A DNA stretch of 64,000 nucleotides, from positions 2,542,001 to 2,606,000 of the forward strand of contig JAPVLO010000206.1 in assembly GCA_027257055.1 (NCBI GenBank), given 5' to 3'. The position numbers were made by a program, and so were the translations under genes. Shown in pieces: positions 22,601 through 34,998 of this stretch (positions are counted from its first letter, which is position 1; each line of letters starts with the position of its first letter). This DNA is from Cephalopachus bancanus (Eukaryota; Chordata; Mammalia; Primates; Tarsiidae). Below the pieces are notes generated by a model. The model was not told the DNA's origin. It saw nothing but the letters and a program-made list of their open reading frames with translations, and ran no database searches.

Positions 22601-23199
22601 AGGTTCAACCTGCTTCTCGGGACCATCTGACCCCACCACCACCTGCTTTATTTCTCTATCAAACTAGTACTTGTTTGTGTAGGATAACAAATGATAATAA
22701 TAAAGGTAACATAAAGAAAGGGAAAACAGGCTGAGGCGGCAATGCCAGGAAATTCAAAATACTGGGGGCCTGATAATATGCCCCAAGACTCCAAGGCAAG
22801 CGGTCACTGTGACTAAACCTTCGAGGCCTGATTCATTCTAGATTCTAAAGCCCCCTGCTGAAATCGGGCTCTGGTGCCTGGGTGCTCTTTGTTCGAGATT
22901 TCCGTGCTTTGGAGAGGTTTCGGCTGCTCCATTTTTCACCATTACAGAGAGAGAACTTCGTAGAATTGCAAGGAAATGAAGCCAGCCCTCTACGCACAGG
23001 GAATTTTCCACAGTGTCTCTGCCAAAAAGGGAGTGTGAGCTCGGGTTACGAGGCCAAGTGAACTGATTTGCAAAAGGTTTCCATTCAGAGCCGTGTGCCT
23101 GGCAACCACTTCCAAGAAGGAACCAGCTTGTGGGCTCAAAAAGGTTGGTGAAGTAGCCAAGGTTCTCTAACCAGATCTAGTGGCTTTTAAAATTTGTCA
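22601..23199. other. Unique or unrecognised sequence
   Basis: No gene or clear repeat recognised. 'gtggctggcaaccacttcc'-like text near 23095-23115 leads into the coding-looking stretch that follows. Confidence 0.4.
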
Positions 23200-23203
23200 A
23201 CAG

Positions 23204-23938
<735 letters not shown>

Positions 23939-25180
23939 GAAACCTAGGTTTTCTCTTCCAGGATCCCCTGTCTCCTCCCCACCCCAACTCCCAAGCCAAT
24001 CCCCGTCATCCACCAGAGATCTGCTTTCACCTTGGTTATGCACTTGAGGATGCTGGCAGATTGGGGTAGTCAGCATATTCAATCCACACTGTCCATAAGT
24101 TCCTTAATATTTTTCAGTTTTCTAGTTTGCAATAATGATAGACCTATAAGAAGTTGCAAAACACTTAAAATGTAATCATAATTTGCCCAGAGCAGAGGTG
24201 GAATCTTACTTGGGTCCTTCTTTTCTGTAGGTCTGTTGGCCCTGTGTGGGATATACCACCAGGACAAGAGGAATGGAATGACCTCTTGGGGTCTAACTTT
24301 CGTGTAAGCAGAACACACACACACATATACATATACACGTGAGTATATTTATATCTTGTCCTCAGAAGATCATGTTGACATGGCGAGGCGCTCTCTCTGA
24401 ATAGCCAAGCTTTTCATTATATTTTTATTATCACTGAGCCTAATATGAAATGAATTTTATTTTCCCTTTTTATTATTTCACTTGTCACATCTGACACTGG
24501 CCTCTTTCCAGCTTGCGAAAGTGCCAGCTCTTCCTGCTAACCCTTAAATAAGAGCTCAAGTTATTGTGATTCTCGATATAGAAATTCATTTGGATAAATC
24601 TCCCCAGAGTCTTCCACACCCAGCTAAGGAGTAGCAGAGTAAAACACTTCACAGGAATTTTTTTTTTAAATGACCACTTTGATTTTCATTTTGCAAAAGA
24701 ACAATAAGGAGAGGCAGCACCGGGACAGGAGGCAGATGGAAAAGATCTGATGGGGTCTGGGGGGTGTACTTAGAAGTCTTCAGACTCTGAAGAAGAGCGT
24801 GCTGTGAATGATTGATAGACAAGCATGTCACCCAAAACTAAAATGACACTTCCTGTGCAAGACCCCAGGGCATCCGGGTTATGTTTTAAGATGAGAGGAG
24901 GGATCACCCATCTCACTCTGAGGGAGGGAGGACATGGAACAACACAGCTGGCCTGGAGCCTTGTCCCTTCCCTGCCAGCCCTGCTCGCAGAGGGGTCAGC
25001 CCAGGCACCAAGTCCAAAGACAGACAGCAGCAAATGAGGACCAACAGAAGGCTGCCATCTCCAAAGTGTCCTTATGCGTGGGAGGAGCTGAAAGGACAGT
25101 TCTTTTCCCACCACACAGACTCGGGGCTGTATGGATTTATTTCAGGGGAAAAAAAATGATCTTGATTCCAAATGCAATTA
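23939..25180. other. Unique or unrecognised sequence
   Basis: No gene called. A short ACACACA/ATACATA patch lies at 24308-24340. Open frames at 24770-25114 and 24825-25212 overlap on opposite strands without domain signals. Confidence 0.45.
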
Positions 25181-25184
25181 TACA

Positions 25185-25660
25185 CTCATTTCAAAAAAAG
25201 TTGGAAAATTAAAATAAGTATAAGGAAAAAAATAAAAACACTTGTCATTCTGCCGTCTAGAAATAGCCGCTGTTAACACTGGTGTGTTTCCTTCCTGTTT
25301 TTATAGATGTATGTGTTTACTTACATGAACATATTAATGGGTAGTGCGAAGTTGAACTCCAACTATACATACAGTTTGGGGTCCTGCTTTTTTCCATGTC
25401 ATTATGTGTCTTGCTGTGAATAATACCGGCTACACAATATTCCATCATATGCAAGGACCACTTGTCCATTCATTCTCCTGTTGCAGGTCCTTTTGATCAT
25501 TTCAGGTATTTTAAAGTATAAATGATGCTGTAAGGGAAAAAGTCCTTGTTCACAAATCTATGTCTTTATCCTTCTTTGATACTTGATATATGAAAGATGT
25601 AGATTTCTGCAAGTGGAATGACCAGGTAAAAGGAAAATACACACTTAGAGCTCTTGATGT
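25185..25660 (+). repeat. Ancient L1-like or related repeat
   Basis: Landmarks of a well-known old mammalian repeat: 'gctgttaacactggtgtgtt' with 'tccttcctgtttttatagat', 'gcttttttccatgtcattat', 'ctacacaatattccatcata', 'atttctgcaagtggaatgac'. Family name uncertain (old L1M-type 3' region is my best guess). Confidence 0.6.
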
Positions 25661-27515
25661 GTGTTACGTGCTAATGGTTTTCCATGGAATTTGTACTGAT
25701 CCATCTCCGCACTGTGACCCGCAATCATATACGCAGTGTGCGAGAAGCTATGAGCCAACATTTAAGCGCCTGACTTACAACATTATTACAGGGAATTTAG
25801 GGAGTCAGGTTTTTGATTCCCCACATAATGTAGCAAGATCAGAAGGGACTGGAAAACATACAGGCTTTATTGACCAAGACCTATAAAAATAGCCTAACAA
25901 GCACCCCAGGGCCCCTGCTGGCTCAGACAACACCTCTGCACAAATCAGAAAGAGTCACACCTTCCTCGAGTCACTTGACTCCATCTGCCAGAAAATGATC
26001 ATAATAAATATCAAATCTACAGGGACTGTGATGGAATCAGGGGCCCTTCAAGCCGTGCGCTGTACATTCGCTGCTTCTCAAGATGTCTGCCACTGCCAAT
26101 CTAGAGGCATCTATGCATAAGTTCATCTCTGTCAGCGCAGGTCAGATACGCGGCAGAGCCAGGGCACAGGCTCAATCTCTCTCCTCTCTCCACCACCCCC
26201 TGCTTGCAGCAGCCAGGCGTGCGGCTCGGCTAGAAAACCCCTCAGCCTCCTGGTTGTTGGGAGTTACAGCTGCCCGGAGGTGTCTGCTTTCACAGGTGTT
26301 CTAGCCTGTGTTTCCTGCCCTCTTGGGCTGCTCCATTTAGGTCTCCCAGCAGAGCCTCACGTCTGTCAGTGGAGATGAATCTCATTCTCTCTGGCCCACT
26401 TCTCTGTCTCTGGAGATGCTTATCATTTTGAGGTTGTCAACAAATCATTCCTTCCCTTCACACCCCACCACCACGCTGTTGCCAAATTCTGATTATTCCT
26501 CCTCACTTCCCTTGGTGCATTACTCTCTCCACCCCCCTGGAATCCATTAACCCCAATCAGGACATTAACGAGCACAGGTTATGGAAAATTACTCCAGCTC
26601 CTGATATCTGTTGAGTCTACTGTTCCTGCCTTGGACTCAATGAATGCATTCAGCATAACCCCCCTGTATTAGAGCTCAGAATGGAAAACAGCCCTGGCTA
26701 GAGAGTCCTCAGAAGCAAGAAATAAACGGTGGGACAGTGCTTAACTTGCTCTGTGTATGCACAGTGAGAGAGTCGGGGTAGAAGGTGATGCAGGTGGACT
26801 GGCAACTGGTAGGGAACCAACACAGCTGAAACCCACGAAAGGGTCGCCTGACGACAGCAAGGTGAGTTCCCAAGTCCACTGTGAAATGCTGTGAGATCCA
26901 GACAAAACCTGCCAGTCACCCACTTGCTGCACACGGCATATTCCAATCCTGTTTCCGCTTAAGCTTCCAGCGGCAATCCTAATGCAGGTGTCCTTCCTTC
27001 AACTAACCCACGGTTCTGATGAGGCAGAAATCAGATGCACCCAAAGGGCCCGCTGTTTCCGTTTTAAGATTCAGAGCATGTCACTGTGAGGCAGGCAGGC
27101 CCACACTGCAGGGCCTCACGTGAAACCCGCTATTCCTCCCAGGCCCACCTCATCTCTCTTTGTAGGAACTTCCCCTTCTTGAGCCTAGAGAGAAGATAGG
27201 AGAGAGGTCCGAGCCAGCAGGTCCCAGATTTTCCCTGCTCTAAGCACTGACCTATCTTTCGGCAGTTTGTGGCAATAATCTACTCTCCATCCTCTCTAGA
27301 AAAAATGGTGGGCAGGAAAGAATCTGGCTTTGCCCACAGAGATATCTGCCCTTTGCCTTTGGCTTCTGGAATGTAATATATGTCATAGGAGTGTCTTTGT
27401 TTAACGGGAGCTGACCACTGCAGATCATAGGGTGGGGATGGCCATACCATAGTCTTCGGGTGGGACGTGGTCATGCCAGAACCGTGTGACTTGGAGAGGG
27501 GGTTTGGGTCACACG
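25661..27515. other. 1.8 kb of unique or unrecognised sequence
   Basis: No interspersed repeat that I can name and no recognised exon. Frames at 25590-25886 and 26083-26304 (plus) and 26698-26946 (minus) have no family signature. 'gtgggtttcagctgtgttgg' on the minus strand near 26820 is not a known motif. Confidence 0.45.
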
Positions 27516-27930
27516 GTGTGTTCGTCTGTTCTGCGTTGCTATGAAGGACTACCTGCGGCTGAGTGATCTATAAAGAAAAGAAGCTTGTTTGGGTTCATGA
27601 TTCTGCAGACTTTACAAGAAGTACAGTGCCAGCAACTGCTTCTGGTGAGGCTTCAGAAAGGTTACAATCATCGCAGAAGGTAAAGAGAGTAAGCGTGTCG
27701 AACAGCAGGAGAGGAAGCAAAAAAGATGCCAGGCTCTTTTAAACAACCAGGTCTTGAGTAAACTAACAAAGCAAGAATTCACTTATTACCGCAGGGAGGA
27801 CCGAGCCACTCATGAGGGATCCAGCCCCACCCATCCCCATGATTCAGACACCTCCCACTAGACCCCACCTCCAACACATCTCAACCTGAGCTTTGGAGGA
27901 GACAAACCTCCAAACCACAGCACGTGGTAT
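27516..27930 (+). repeat. MaLR LTR of the MST/THE1 type
   Basis: Clear match over its full length: 'ttctgcgttgctatgaagga', 'tataaagaaaagaagcttgt', 'ggctcttttaaacaaccagg', 'actcatgagggatccagccc', 'cccacctccaacacatctca', 'ggaggagacaaacctccaaa'. Confidence 0.9.
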
Positions 27931-28296
27931 CAGCCAATCTGGAGACTGAATTTAATTACATGGACAATCTATCAATCTTGCTTACAGAATGAAGCCCCAG
28001 TAAAAACTCTGAACAGAAAAGTTCAAGTGAGCTTCCCTGGTTGTCAACACTCCATGCGTATTATTACACATCGGTGTCAGGAGGGTGACGTGTCCTGATA
28101 ACAGAAGTTTCGCATTTGGAACCCTCCCAGACTCTGGCCTGTGTGCCTCTTCCTTTGGCTGGCTTCCGTCTGTACCCTTCCCTTGTAACAAACTGTAACC
28201 ACAAATATTACAGCTTTGGGGGATTCTGGGAGTCCTTCTAGAACATCATCAGACTGGAGGCGATTTGGGGAATCCCCCAAACGTACAGTTGGTGTC
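27931..28296. other. Unique or unrecognised sequence
   Basis: No gene or clear repeat. Possibly an LTR-like stretch around 28090-28290, because 'ccttgtaacaaactgtaacc' and 'ggtgtcagaagggagaggag' have the style of a retroviral-type U5, but this is not secure. Confidence 0.35.
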
Positions 28297-28626
28297 AGAA
28301 GGGAGAGGAGTCTTAGGCCGAGTGTGGTGGCTCATACTTGTAATCCCAACACTTTGAGAAACTGAGATGGGAAGATTGCTTGAGCTAAGGAGTTCAAGAC
28401 CAGTCTGGGCAACATAGAGCCCATCTCTAAAAAATAATAATAAACAAAAAAATTAGCCAGGTATAGTGGTGCATGTCTGTAGTTTCAACTACTTGGGAGA
28501 CTGTGGTAGGAGGATCACCTGAGCCCAGAAGGTTGAAGCTGTGATGAAGTATGGTCGTGCCACTGTACTCCAGTCTAGATAACAGAGTGAGACCCCAACT
28601 CAAAAAAAGAAAGAAGGGAAAGGAGT
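28297..28626 (+). repeat. Alu SINE, AluJ-like, with target duplication
   Basis: Flanks agaagggagaggagt (28297-28311) and agaagggaaaggagt (28612-28626), one mismatch. Confidence 0.95.
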
Positions 28627-28954
28627 GAGGGAGAAGTCTTAAAACTTTTCCCTTAAATTTTGCAGTGTAACTAACTGCAGGCAAATAGGCTTAAAACAAA
28701 GCATGTGACGTAGGTAAGTCCACAAGCAAATTCTCTTTTACAACAAGGTTGCCAAATTCTGAAAATGAGGGTTATAAAATCCATCTCATGAGAACTTTTA
28801 AAACTGTGTCATCTTCCTGCTAAAGTGTGGGTTGAGCTGACCATAGCAAAGGAGCAGCTGGAGAACTCTCAAAGACCCTTCAGTCCAGGATTCTCATCCC
28901 GGGTTTTGCGGTCCTCTCTCCATGCCTAAAACACTAGTGGTTTCTCCTCACATT
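28627..28954. other. Unique or unrecognised sequence
   Basis: No gene recognised. 'ccatgcctaaaacactagtg' near 28920 may be an L2 remnant interrupted by the next Alu. Confidence 0.4.
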
Positions 28955-29245
28955 TAGAGTAAAATTCAAGGCTGGGTGCAGTGGCTCGCACCTGTAATCC
29001 CAGCACTTTGGGAGTCTGAGGTAGGAGGATCGCTTGAGCCCAGGAGTTCAAGACCAGCCTGGGCAACTTGGGGAGAACTCGTCGCTTCAAAAAAATTTAA
29101 AAATTAGCTGGGCATGGTGGCATGCACCTGTAGTCCCAGCTACTTGGGAAGCTGAGGCTGCCATGAGCTGTGATTGTCACTGTACTCCAGCCTAGGTGAC
29201 AGAGTGAGACCTTGACTCAAAAAATAATACTAGAATAAAATCCAA
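28955..29245 (+). repeat. Alu SINE, AluJ-like, with target duplication
   Basis: Flanks tagagtaaaattcaa (28955-28969) and tagaataaaatccaa (29231-29245). The right arm is shortened. Confidence 0.95.
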
Positions 29246-29260
29246 ACTTTTTACCCTATG

Positions 29261-29262
<2 letters not shown>

Positions 29263-29304
<42 letters not shown>
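29263..29304 (+). repeat. (TG)21 microsatellite
   Basis: Uninterrupted TG dinucleotide, 42 bases. Accounts for the cysteine-valine open frame here. Confidence 0.98.
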
Positions 29305-29305
<1 letters not shown>

Positions 29306-29454
29306 TTCCCCACTACAATGTAAATCCAGATCCGCACCAGTACATAATTGAAACTCTACACATGTTTGCTAAATACAAGAATAACCCATATATAAAGAAT
29401 AGAACCATGCTTATTCTTTCCAGGAGGATTTTTATCTCTGGCTTAATTCTTGAA

Positions 29455-29605
29455 AATTATTTTTTTATTGTGATGAATTCACATACCATAAAATTCATTA
29501 TTTTACAACTCAGGGATTTTTTTTGGCATAATTACAAGGTTGTGCAACCTTATAGATATACGAAGTCACCACTGTTGATATTAAATCCCTGCTGTTTAAT
29601 TTCTC
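29455..29605 (+). repeat. Ancient L1-like repeat fragment
   Basis: 'cataccataaaattcattat', 'ttacaaggttgtgcaacctt' and 'cgaagtcaccactgttgata' follow a common old LINE 3' region (L1M-like, name uncertain). Confidence 0.6.
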
Positions 29606-30025
29606 TGGCTTAATTGGAAGCCCAGGTCCCTCTTCCTACCACATGGTTCCAGTCAACCCTAGGGAGGGCACAGGCCCCAGGGGAGGCCACACTCTTCATA
29701 GACCCCCTCCAGCAGGAACCAAGAAAAGGAAGCCCCTCCCTCCTGGGGGGAAGCTGGGAGAAGTGAGCACGAGCTGGTGGTACCCAGGTCCCTCGCCCTG
29801 TGGAAACAGGTCCATAATATTAATAGGTGAGAATAAATCTGCCACACAGAGAGACAGAGGAGACACTGGTTCTGATTGTCCCCAGAGCCAGTTGTCCTGT
29901 TCCGCTTCCCAGAGCTTGGCTACATTAGTCAGCGACTTGCTTCTGGTGGAATTCTGGTGGTTTTCTGGAACTTGGAGCATCAGGTGTCCCAACCAATAAA
30001 GTCCTCATCCTGCTCACATATTCTT
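29606..30025. other. Unique or unrecognised sequence
   Basis: Open frames overlap on both strands (29643-29999, 29659-29992) with no recognised domain. Confidence 0.4.
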
Positions 30026-30027
30026 CT

Positions 30028-30125
30028 GATGCATGTTTATTGAGTATCTCCTGTGTGCAGGGCCCTGACCTCAGAGTGTATGACCTAAGGGCCACGACAC
30101 AAGTGGTAAGCGCCATGAGAAGAAA
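30028..30125 (-). repeat. Old L2-related repeat, left part
   Basis: 'gcatgtttattgagtatctc' and 'ctgtgtgcagggccctgacc' begin the old repeat whose other part seems to lie at 30945-31115, split by an Alu and an L1. Orientation is given by convention and is uncertain. Confidence 0.5.
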
Positions 30126-30212
30126 TTGTGTTGAGAAAGCATCTCACCCACGGCCAGGTCGGAAATGACATCTCAACATCTCAAGACCTAACTTTAGAAA
30201 GGAATTGACATC

Positions 30213-30506
30213 AGGCCGGGCACAGTGGGTCACACCTATAGTCTCAGCACTTTGGAAGGCAGAGGAGGGAGGATCGCTTGAGCCCAGGAGTTTGAGAGTT
30301 GCCTGGACAACATAGCAAGACCTTGGCTCTACAGAAAAATTGAAAAAATGTGGGTGTGGTACACGCATGTGGTCTCCCAGCTACTCAGAAAGCCAAGAAG
30401 GGAGGATTGCCTGAGCCCTGGGAGGTTGAGGCTGCAGTGAGCCGTGATCATGCCACTGCACTCCAGCCTAGGTAACAGAGTGAGAACCCGATTTAAAAAA
30501 AAAAAA
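30213..30506 (+). repeat. Alu SINE, AluJ-like
   Basis: 'ggccgggcacagtgggtcac' to 'gagtgagaacccgatttaaa'. Confidence 0.95.
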
Positions 30507-30920
30507 TGTAGACTGGATAAAGAAAATGTGGTACATATATATGATGGAATATTACACAGCCATAAAGAAGGACAAAATCATGAATTTCACAGCAAATTGG
30601 ATGGAGTGGGAGACAATCATATTTAGTGATCGATCACAGAAACAAAGAACTGAATACCACACATTCTCACTCGTAAGTGGGACCTGAATATTAATCACAA
30701 TAGCACAAGGGAGAGATCAGTAGTCATGGAACACTGCCAGGGGAGGGAGGAAGGGTGCATAACACCACAAAAGGTACTTGGTCCTAAACAAGAGAAAGTG
30801 AGGCCCAAACTTCACCTGCATGTAGATTACTTCTGCACCTAATCCTGACATATAACCCACATCTTTATAATAAAATAAAGTCAAAAAAAGAGGGGGAAAT
30901 AAAGAAAAAAAGAAAGGAAT
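30507..30920 (+). mobile_element. 5'-truncated LINE-1 3' end
   Basis: 'gactggataaagaaaatgtg' through 'ttctcactcgtaagtgggac' (ORF2 end) to 'ttataataaaataaag' and an A-rich tail. The stops and truncation leave no functional frame. Confidence 0.9.
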
Positions 30921-30944
30921 AAGTATTAGAAGAGAGGTACATGG

Positions 30945-31115
30945 GATGCTAACCGGGGTCAGAAGGCCCAGCACTGGCAGGAGAGGCAAGGGAAGCTTCG
31001 TGAAGGCTGTGACTTGAACTGAGCCTTGAAGGGTGGATAAGATGCAGGTGTTTAGAGAAAGGGCTTAAGAGCATTTCAGCTAGAGAGAAACTGAGCGCAG
31101 GTCAGATACAGAAAA
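30945..31115 (-). repeat. Old L2-related repeat, right part
   Basis: 'gacttgaactgagccttgaa' and 'gggtggataagatgcaggtg' are text of the same old repeat class as 30028-30125 and 53565-53960. Confidence 0.5.
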
Positions 31116-31410
31116 CAGTGTGAAATGAATGGGATTCTAGGAGGGGGAGAGGTAGGAATTAGGCCAGGTAGGTGCGGCACTCAGCAAACCAGAGCCTGCA
31201 GCGTTAGAGCAGCCAAGCAGCGCGCTCGGTTCTGCGAGCTGCAGGAGAATGCCAGACAGAAGAGACAGCAAGGTGGGGGCGGGAACCCAGTGTGGTGCCG
31301 ATTAGTCCAGGGAACAAGATGATCTGAACCAGCCCAGTGGCCAGGGAGATAGAGAGGAACACACATGGGCGCCATTGAGACAGAAATGATAAGATTTTTT
31401 TTCTACTTTA
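31116..31410. other. Unique or unrecognised sequence
   Basis: No recognised gene; probably continues the old repeat at its left edge. Confidence 0.4.
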
Positions 31411-31423
31411 AAAAAAAATGTTT

Positions 31424-31714
31424 GAGCCGGGCTCTGTGGCTCAGCCTGTAATCCCGCGCCTTTGGGAGGCTGAGGTGAGTGGACTGCCTGAACCCGCGGG
31501 TTCGAGACCCACCTGGGCAGGCGAGACCTCATCTCTACAGCAAATCAAAAAAATCAGCCGGGCGTGGTAGCATGCGCCTGTAGTTTCAGCTACTCGGAAG
31601 GCTGAGGCGGAAGGATCGCCGGAGCCCAGCAGGTCGAGGCTGCGGTGGCCGGGAGCGGCCAATGCACTCCAGTCTGGGCGACAGTGAGACTCCAACTCAA
31701 AAAAAAAAAAAAAA
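31424..31714 (+). repeat. Alu SINE, young lemur-type
   Basis: Near-consensus copy with GGTTCGAGACC B box, hairpin right arm and 'actccaactcaaaa' ending. The A-rich flank 'aaaaaaatgttt' is echoed by 'aaaaaaagtttg'. Confidence 0.95.
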
Positions 31715-31717
31715 GTT

Positions 31718-31890
31718 TGTATTTATTTTTGTAGAGATGAGGTCTCGCTATGTTGACTAGCCTGGTCTTGAACTCCTGGACTCAAATAATACCCCCGCCT
31801 CAGCCTTGAACTCCTGGGCTCAAATAATACACTCGCCTCAGCCTCCCAAAGTGCTGGGATTACAGGCGTGAGCCACCAAGTCCTGCCTAG
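31718..31890 (-). repeat. Partial Alu with internal 38-bp tandem duplication
   Basis: Minus-strand left-arm text only. Segment 31767-31804 is repeated at 31805-31842 with three differences. Confidence 0.9.
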
Positions 31891-31961
31891 AAACGGTAAG
31901 ATTCGATGTGATTAGATGGATGGGGAGGAGAGGAGACAGAGGAATCAAGCATGGACACGAT

Positions 31962-31979
31962 GGTGGTGGTGGTGGTGAT
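31962..31979 (+). repeat. Short (TGG)n run
   Basis: 'tggtggtggtggtggtg' trinucleotide run. Confidence 0.9.
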
Positions 31980-32029
31980 AATGAGGGTGGTGATGGCAAC
32001 TAGCTTTTTGACCTTAAATTGGATGCATT

Positions 32030-32165
32030 TTACATGCATCACTATCTCATTTAATTGTCACAACTCTACAAAGTAGGTCCTAGTATCGCCCCCATTTTAG
32101 AGTTGAGGAAACTGAGGAACAGAGAGATGAAGTAACTTGCAGAAGGAGAACCTGGATGACACTTT
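32030..32165 (-). repeat. MIR SINE
   Basis: 'catttaattgtcacaactct', 'ccattttagagttgaggaaa' and 'gaagtaacttgcagaaggag' on the minus strand. Confidence 0.8.
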
Positions 32166-32179
32166 AAAAATAAGGAATG

Positions 32180-32467
32180 CGGCCACGTGTGGTGGCTCAT
32201 GCCCATAATCCTGGCACTTTGGGAAGCCAAGGCAGGAACCTTGCTTGAGCCCAGGAATTCGAGACCAGCCTGGACAACATGGCGAGTCCTCATCTCTACA
32301 AAAAATCAGCAAATTAGCTGGGTGTGGTGGTGTGCTTGTAGTGGCGGCTGCTTGGGAGGCTGAGGCAGGAGGGAACCTTTGAGCCCAGGAGTTCGAGGAT
32401 GTGGTGAGCCGTGGTTATGCCACTGCATTCCAGTATGAGTGACAGAGTAAGACCCCAACTCAAAAAA
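32180..32467 (+). repeat. Alu SINE, AluJ-like
   Basis: 'ggccacgtgtggtggctcat' to 'gaccccaactcaaaa', flanked by 'aaggaatgc' and 'aaggaatac'. Confidence 0.95.
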
Positions 32468-33145
32468 AAGGAATACAGGCAGAGAAGAACGGTAGCATAG
32501 ACTGAGTTTAAATGGCCTGTTTGCACAGAGCTGAGCCTCCAACTTCAGTTCAAAAGTGTCTCTGTCAAACAGGAATGGCCTTATCTCTTTTCTGGAGGAG
32601 TACACAACAAGGTGTGAAATCCCAAACTTTCTTAAATCAGGATGGATTATCTTGACTGCTCCCCCATCCACCACAGCTGTCACTCTGTGACAAAAGGAAA
32701 TTAGATTCACCTGTTAAGCTTTGTCTTTCACAAAGTATGTGGGATGATTACCCAGTACCCTGTGGTCTTCTAGGTATTTGCAAATTGATTTTTTGATTAT
32801 TTGTTCCAGTGATTTTCCAAGTAGCCAGTGTTTTTCCAGCTTGACAATGTGGATGAGTTAAAAATTCCTATTTACCTTCCTTCTCCTGTATTCATATGAA
32901 GTTTTAATGTTGTGATTATTTAGGATATTTTCACATACAGCATCAGACATACTCTAAAGGAACATACACACAAACCTGTAAGACTATAAGCACTCATTCA
33001 GGAACATAAAGCATCTCCTTACAGAATCTCTCAGAGTTTATGACTGTATGCAAAAATGAAAACAGAGAATATGAGGTTAGTTTAGATACCCCAAATAAAT
33101 TAAGTACATCACTTTCTAGAAATATTTATAAGATACATTTTTTTT
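32468..33145. other. Unique or unrecognised sequence
   Basis: AT-rich; no gene recognised and no clear repeat. Confidence 0.45.
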
Positions 33146-33146
33146 T

Positions 33147-33340
33147 AACTTCAAACAGGGCCAGGTGCGGTGGCTCACGCCTGTAATCTCAGCACTCTAG
33201 GAGGCTGAGGTGGGAGGAGTGCTTGAGCCCAGGAGTTCCAGGCCAGCCTGGACAACATTAGGAGAACTTGTCTCTAGTTTTGCTTTTGTTTTTTTTTTAA
33301 TAAAAATAAAATTTTATAAATAAATAAAACCTTCAAACAG
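33147..33340 (+). repeat. Monomeric Alu (left arm only) with own target duplication
   Basis: Flanks aacttcaaacag (33147-33158) and aaccttcaaacag (33328-33340). The left arm ends at 'gagaacttgtctctag' and passes into a T/A-rich tail with no right arm. Confidence 0.85.
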
Positions 33341-33498
33341 AAAAATCTCTACTGTGTTCATGCAGCTATACTGCTAACACTGACCAAAAGCAAAAGACAA
33401 AAGAATTTTTAAAGGCATCTTCTCTGCAATCAACTCCGCTCCTTGAAACTGGATTTTGAAGGGAGTTGTGTCTGGCTAGAACACCCTGCAGGAATTAA

Positions 33499-33499
<1 letters not shown>

Positions 33500-33534
<35 letters not shown>
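33500..33534 (+). repeat. (TG)n microsatellite replacing an Alu tail
   Basis: About 35 bases of TG directly abut the minus-strand Alu where its poly-T tail should be. Confidence 0.95.
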
Positions 33535-33535
<1 letters not shown>

Positions 33536-33811
33536 AGCCTTACTCTGTTGCCCAGGCTGGAGTGCAGTGGCATGCTCATGGTCACCGCAGCCTCTATTTG
33601 CTGGGCTCAGGGATCCTTCTTCTGCTTCAGCCTTCCAAGTAGCTGGAACTACAGGCCTGTGCCACCATACCTGGCTAAATTTTTTAATTATTATAGAGAC
33701 AGGGTCTCACCAATTTGCCCAGGCTGTTCTTGAACCCTGGGCCTCAGGCAATCCTCTGGCCTCCGCCTCCCAAAGTGCTGGGATTACAGGTGTGAGCCAT
33801 TGCACCCGGCA
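33535..33811 (-). repeat. Alu SINE
   Basis: 'cttactctgttgcccaggct' to 'gtgtgagccattgcacccgg'. Confidence 0.95.
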
Positions 33812-34262
33812 GGAATTCAGGTTTTTGTGGATATAGTCTAAAATCCAGTCCAAGGAATCAGAGGAACAAGATCCCAGTTTCATGGTAAAAAGAACAACTG
33901 CTAAGGGCTTTTCCAACTCAACTAGTCTGCGACTCTGAAGACTAACTGTGAGGATGATTAATGGAAAGTTCACAAAATGTTTTGCAAAAATGCAAAGCCA
34001 TAAAAATGCCCAATATAACGTAAGTAACCATCTTCCCGCAAAGTTAAACTCTTTCATTTTATTAAGTGCCTGTCTTCAGAAGCATTCACTATGCTATGAG
34101 TCCACTAAATGTTATAGGCATCTAAAGAAAGCTTTTGTCAAGTCGATGAGGCCAAAAAATCTACTTTATGAAAATGAATGATTAATAGCATGAGTAGATT
34201 TGACAGCCTCCATATGAATGGAACTCATCTGTCATCTGAAAGCAAGTGTTTAAAAGAAACAA
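33812..34262. other. Unique or unrecognised sequence
   Basis: No gene or clear repeat recognised. Confidence 0.45.
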
Positions 34263-34265
34263 AAA

Positions 34266-34580
34266 TGGTTGAGCATGGTGTCTCACACATGTAATCCCAG
34301 CACTTTGGAAAGCTGAGGTGAGAGGATCGGTTGAGGCCAAGAGTTCAAGAACAGCTTAAGCAACATCGTAAGCCCTCTCCCTACAAAATAAAATAATAAA
34401 ATAAAATTAAGCCGGGTGTGTACCTGTAGTCTCAACTCTTTGGAGGTTGAGGTAGAAGGATCGCCTGAACTCAGAAATCGAGGCTTCAGTGAGACATGAT
34501 CACACTATTGCATTCCAGCCTGGGTGGCAGAGTGAGACTCCAACTCTAAACAAACAAACAAACAAGCAAACAAACAAAAC
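34266..34580 (+). repeat. Alu SINE, decayed, with (CAAA)n tail
   Basis: 'ggttgagcatggtgtctcac' to 'gagtgagactccaactctaa', then CAAACAAACAAG repeats in the former A tail. Confidence 0.9.
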
Positions 34581-34935
34581 ACATAGCCCCTGCCTGGCAA
34601 CTCTTGGCATACTATCCTCCCTACCCGTGCCTCTGGAGCCCAGAAGCCCCAAGGACTGCATTACCCCTTTCCCTAAGCCCTAAAAAAAAAAAAAACCTAA
34701 ATGGCCCCCTATTAAACACTGCTAAGAATATAGCATCGTACCCCACATCTTTAAATAAAATTTTTAAAAAAATAATATGACATCAGTTATCCTGCAGGGA
34801 TAATATTATCTGACAGTCAAATAATTTTAAAATGACCATCAAAAAAATAGTAACTTGATAATAATAAAGTAACCTTATTATCTAATAATAAGATAAAATT
34901 ATTTAAGATTATCTAATAATAAAATAAGGACTACA
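34581..34935. other. AT-rich unrecognised sequence
   Basis: Rich in ATAATAATAA and similar words; 'ttattatctaataataagat' and 'taagattatctaataataaa' are local direct repeats. 34725-34770 ('ccccacatctttaaataaaa') looks like an L1 tail fragment. Confidence 0.45.
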
Positions 34936-34998
34936 TTTTAAAAGGTGCATAAAGCATTTAGAGTGGCTCATAGTAGGTGCTCAATAAATATGACCTAG
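34936..34998 (+). repeat. L2/MIR-type 3' end fragment
   Basis: 'gagtggctcatagtaggtgc' followed by 'tcaataaatatgacc'. Confidence 0.55.

Noticed and set aside
33443..33836. Cysteine-valine repeat frames (also at 29266, 56021 and 56308)
   Set aside because: Translations of TG/CA microsatellites running into Alu text.
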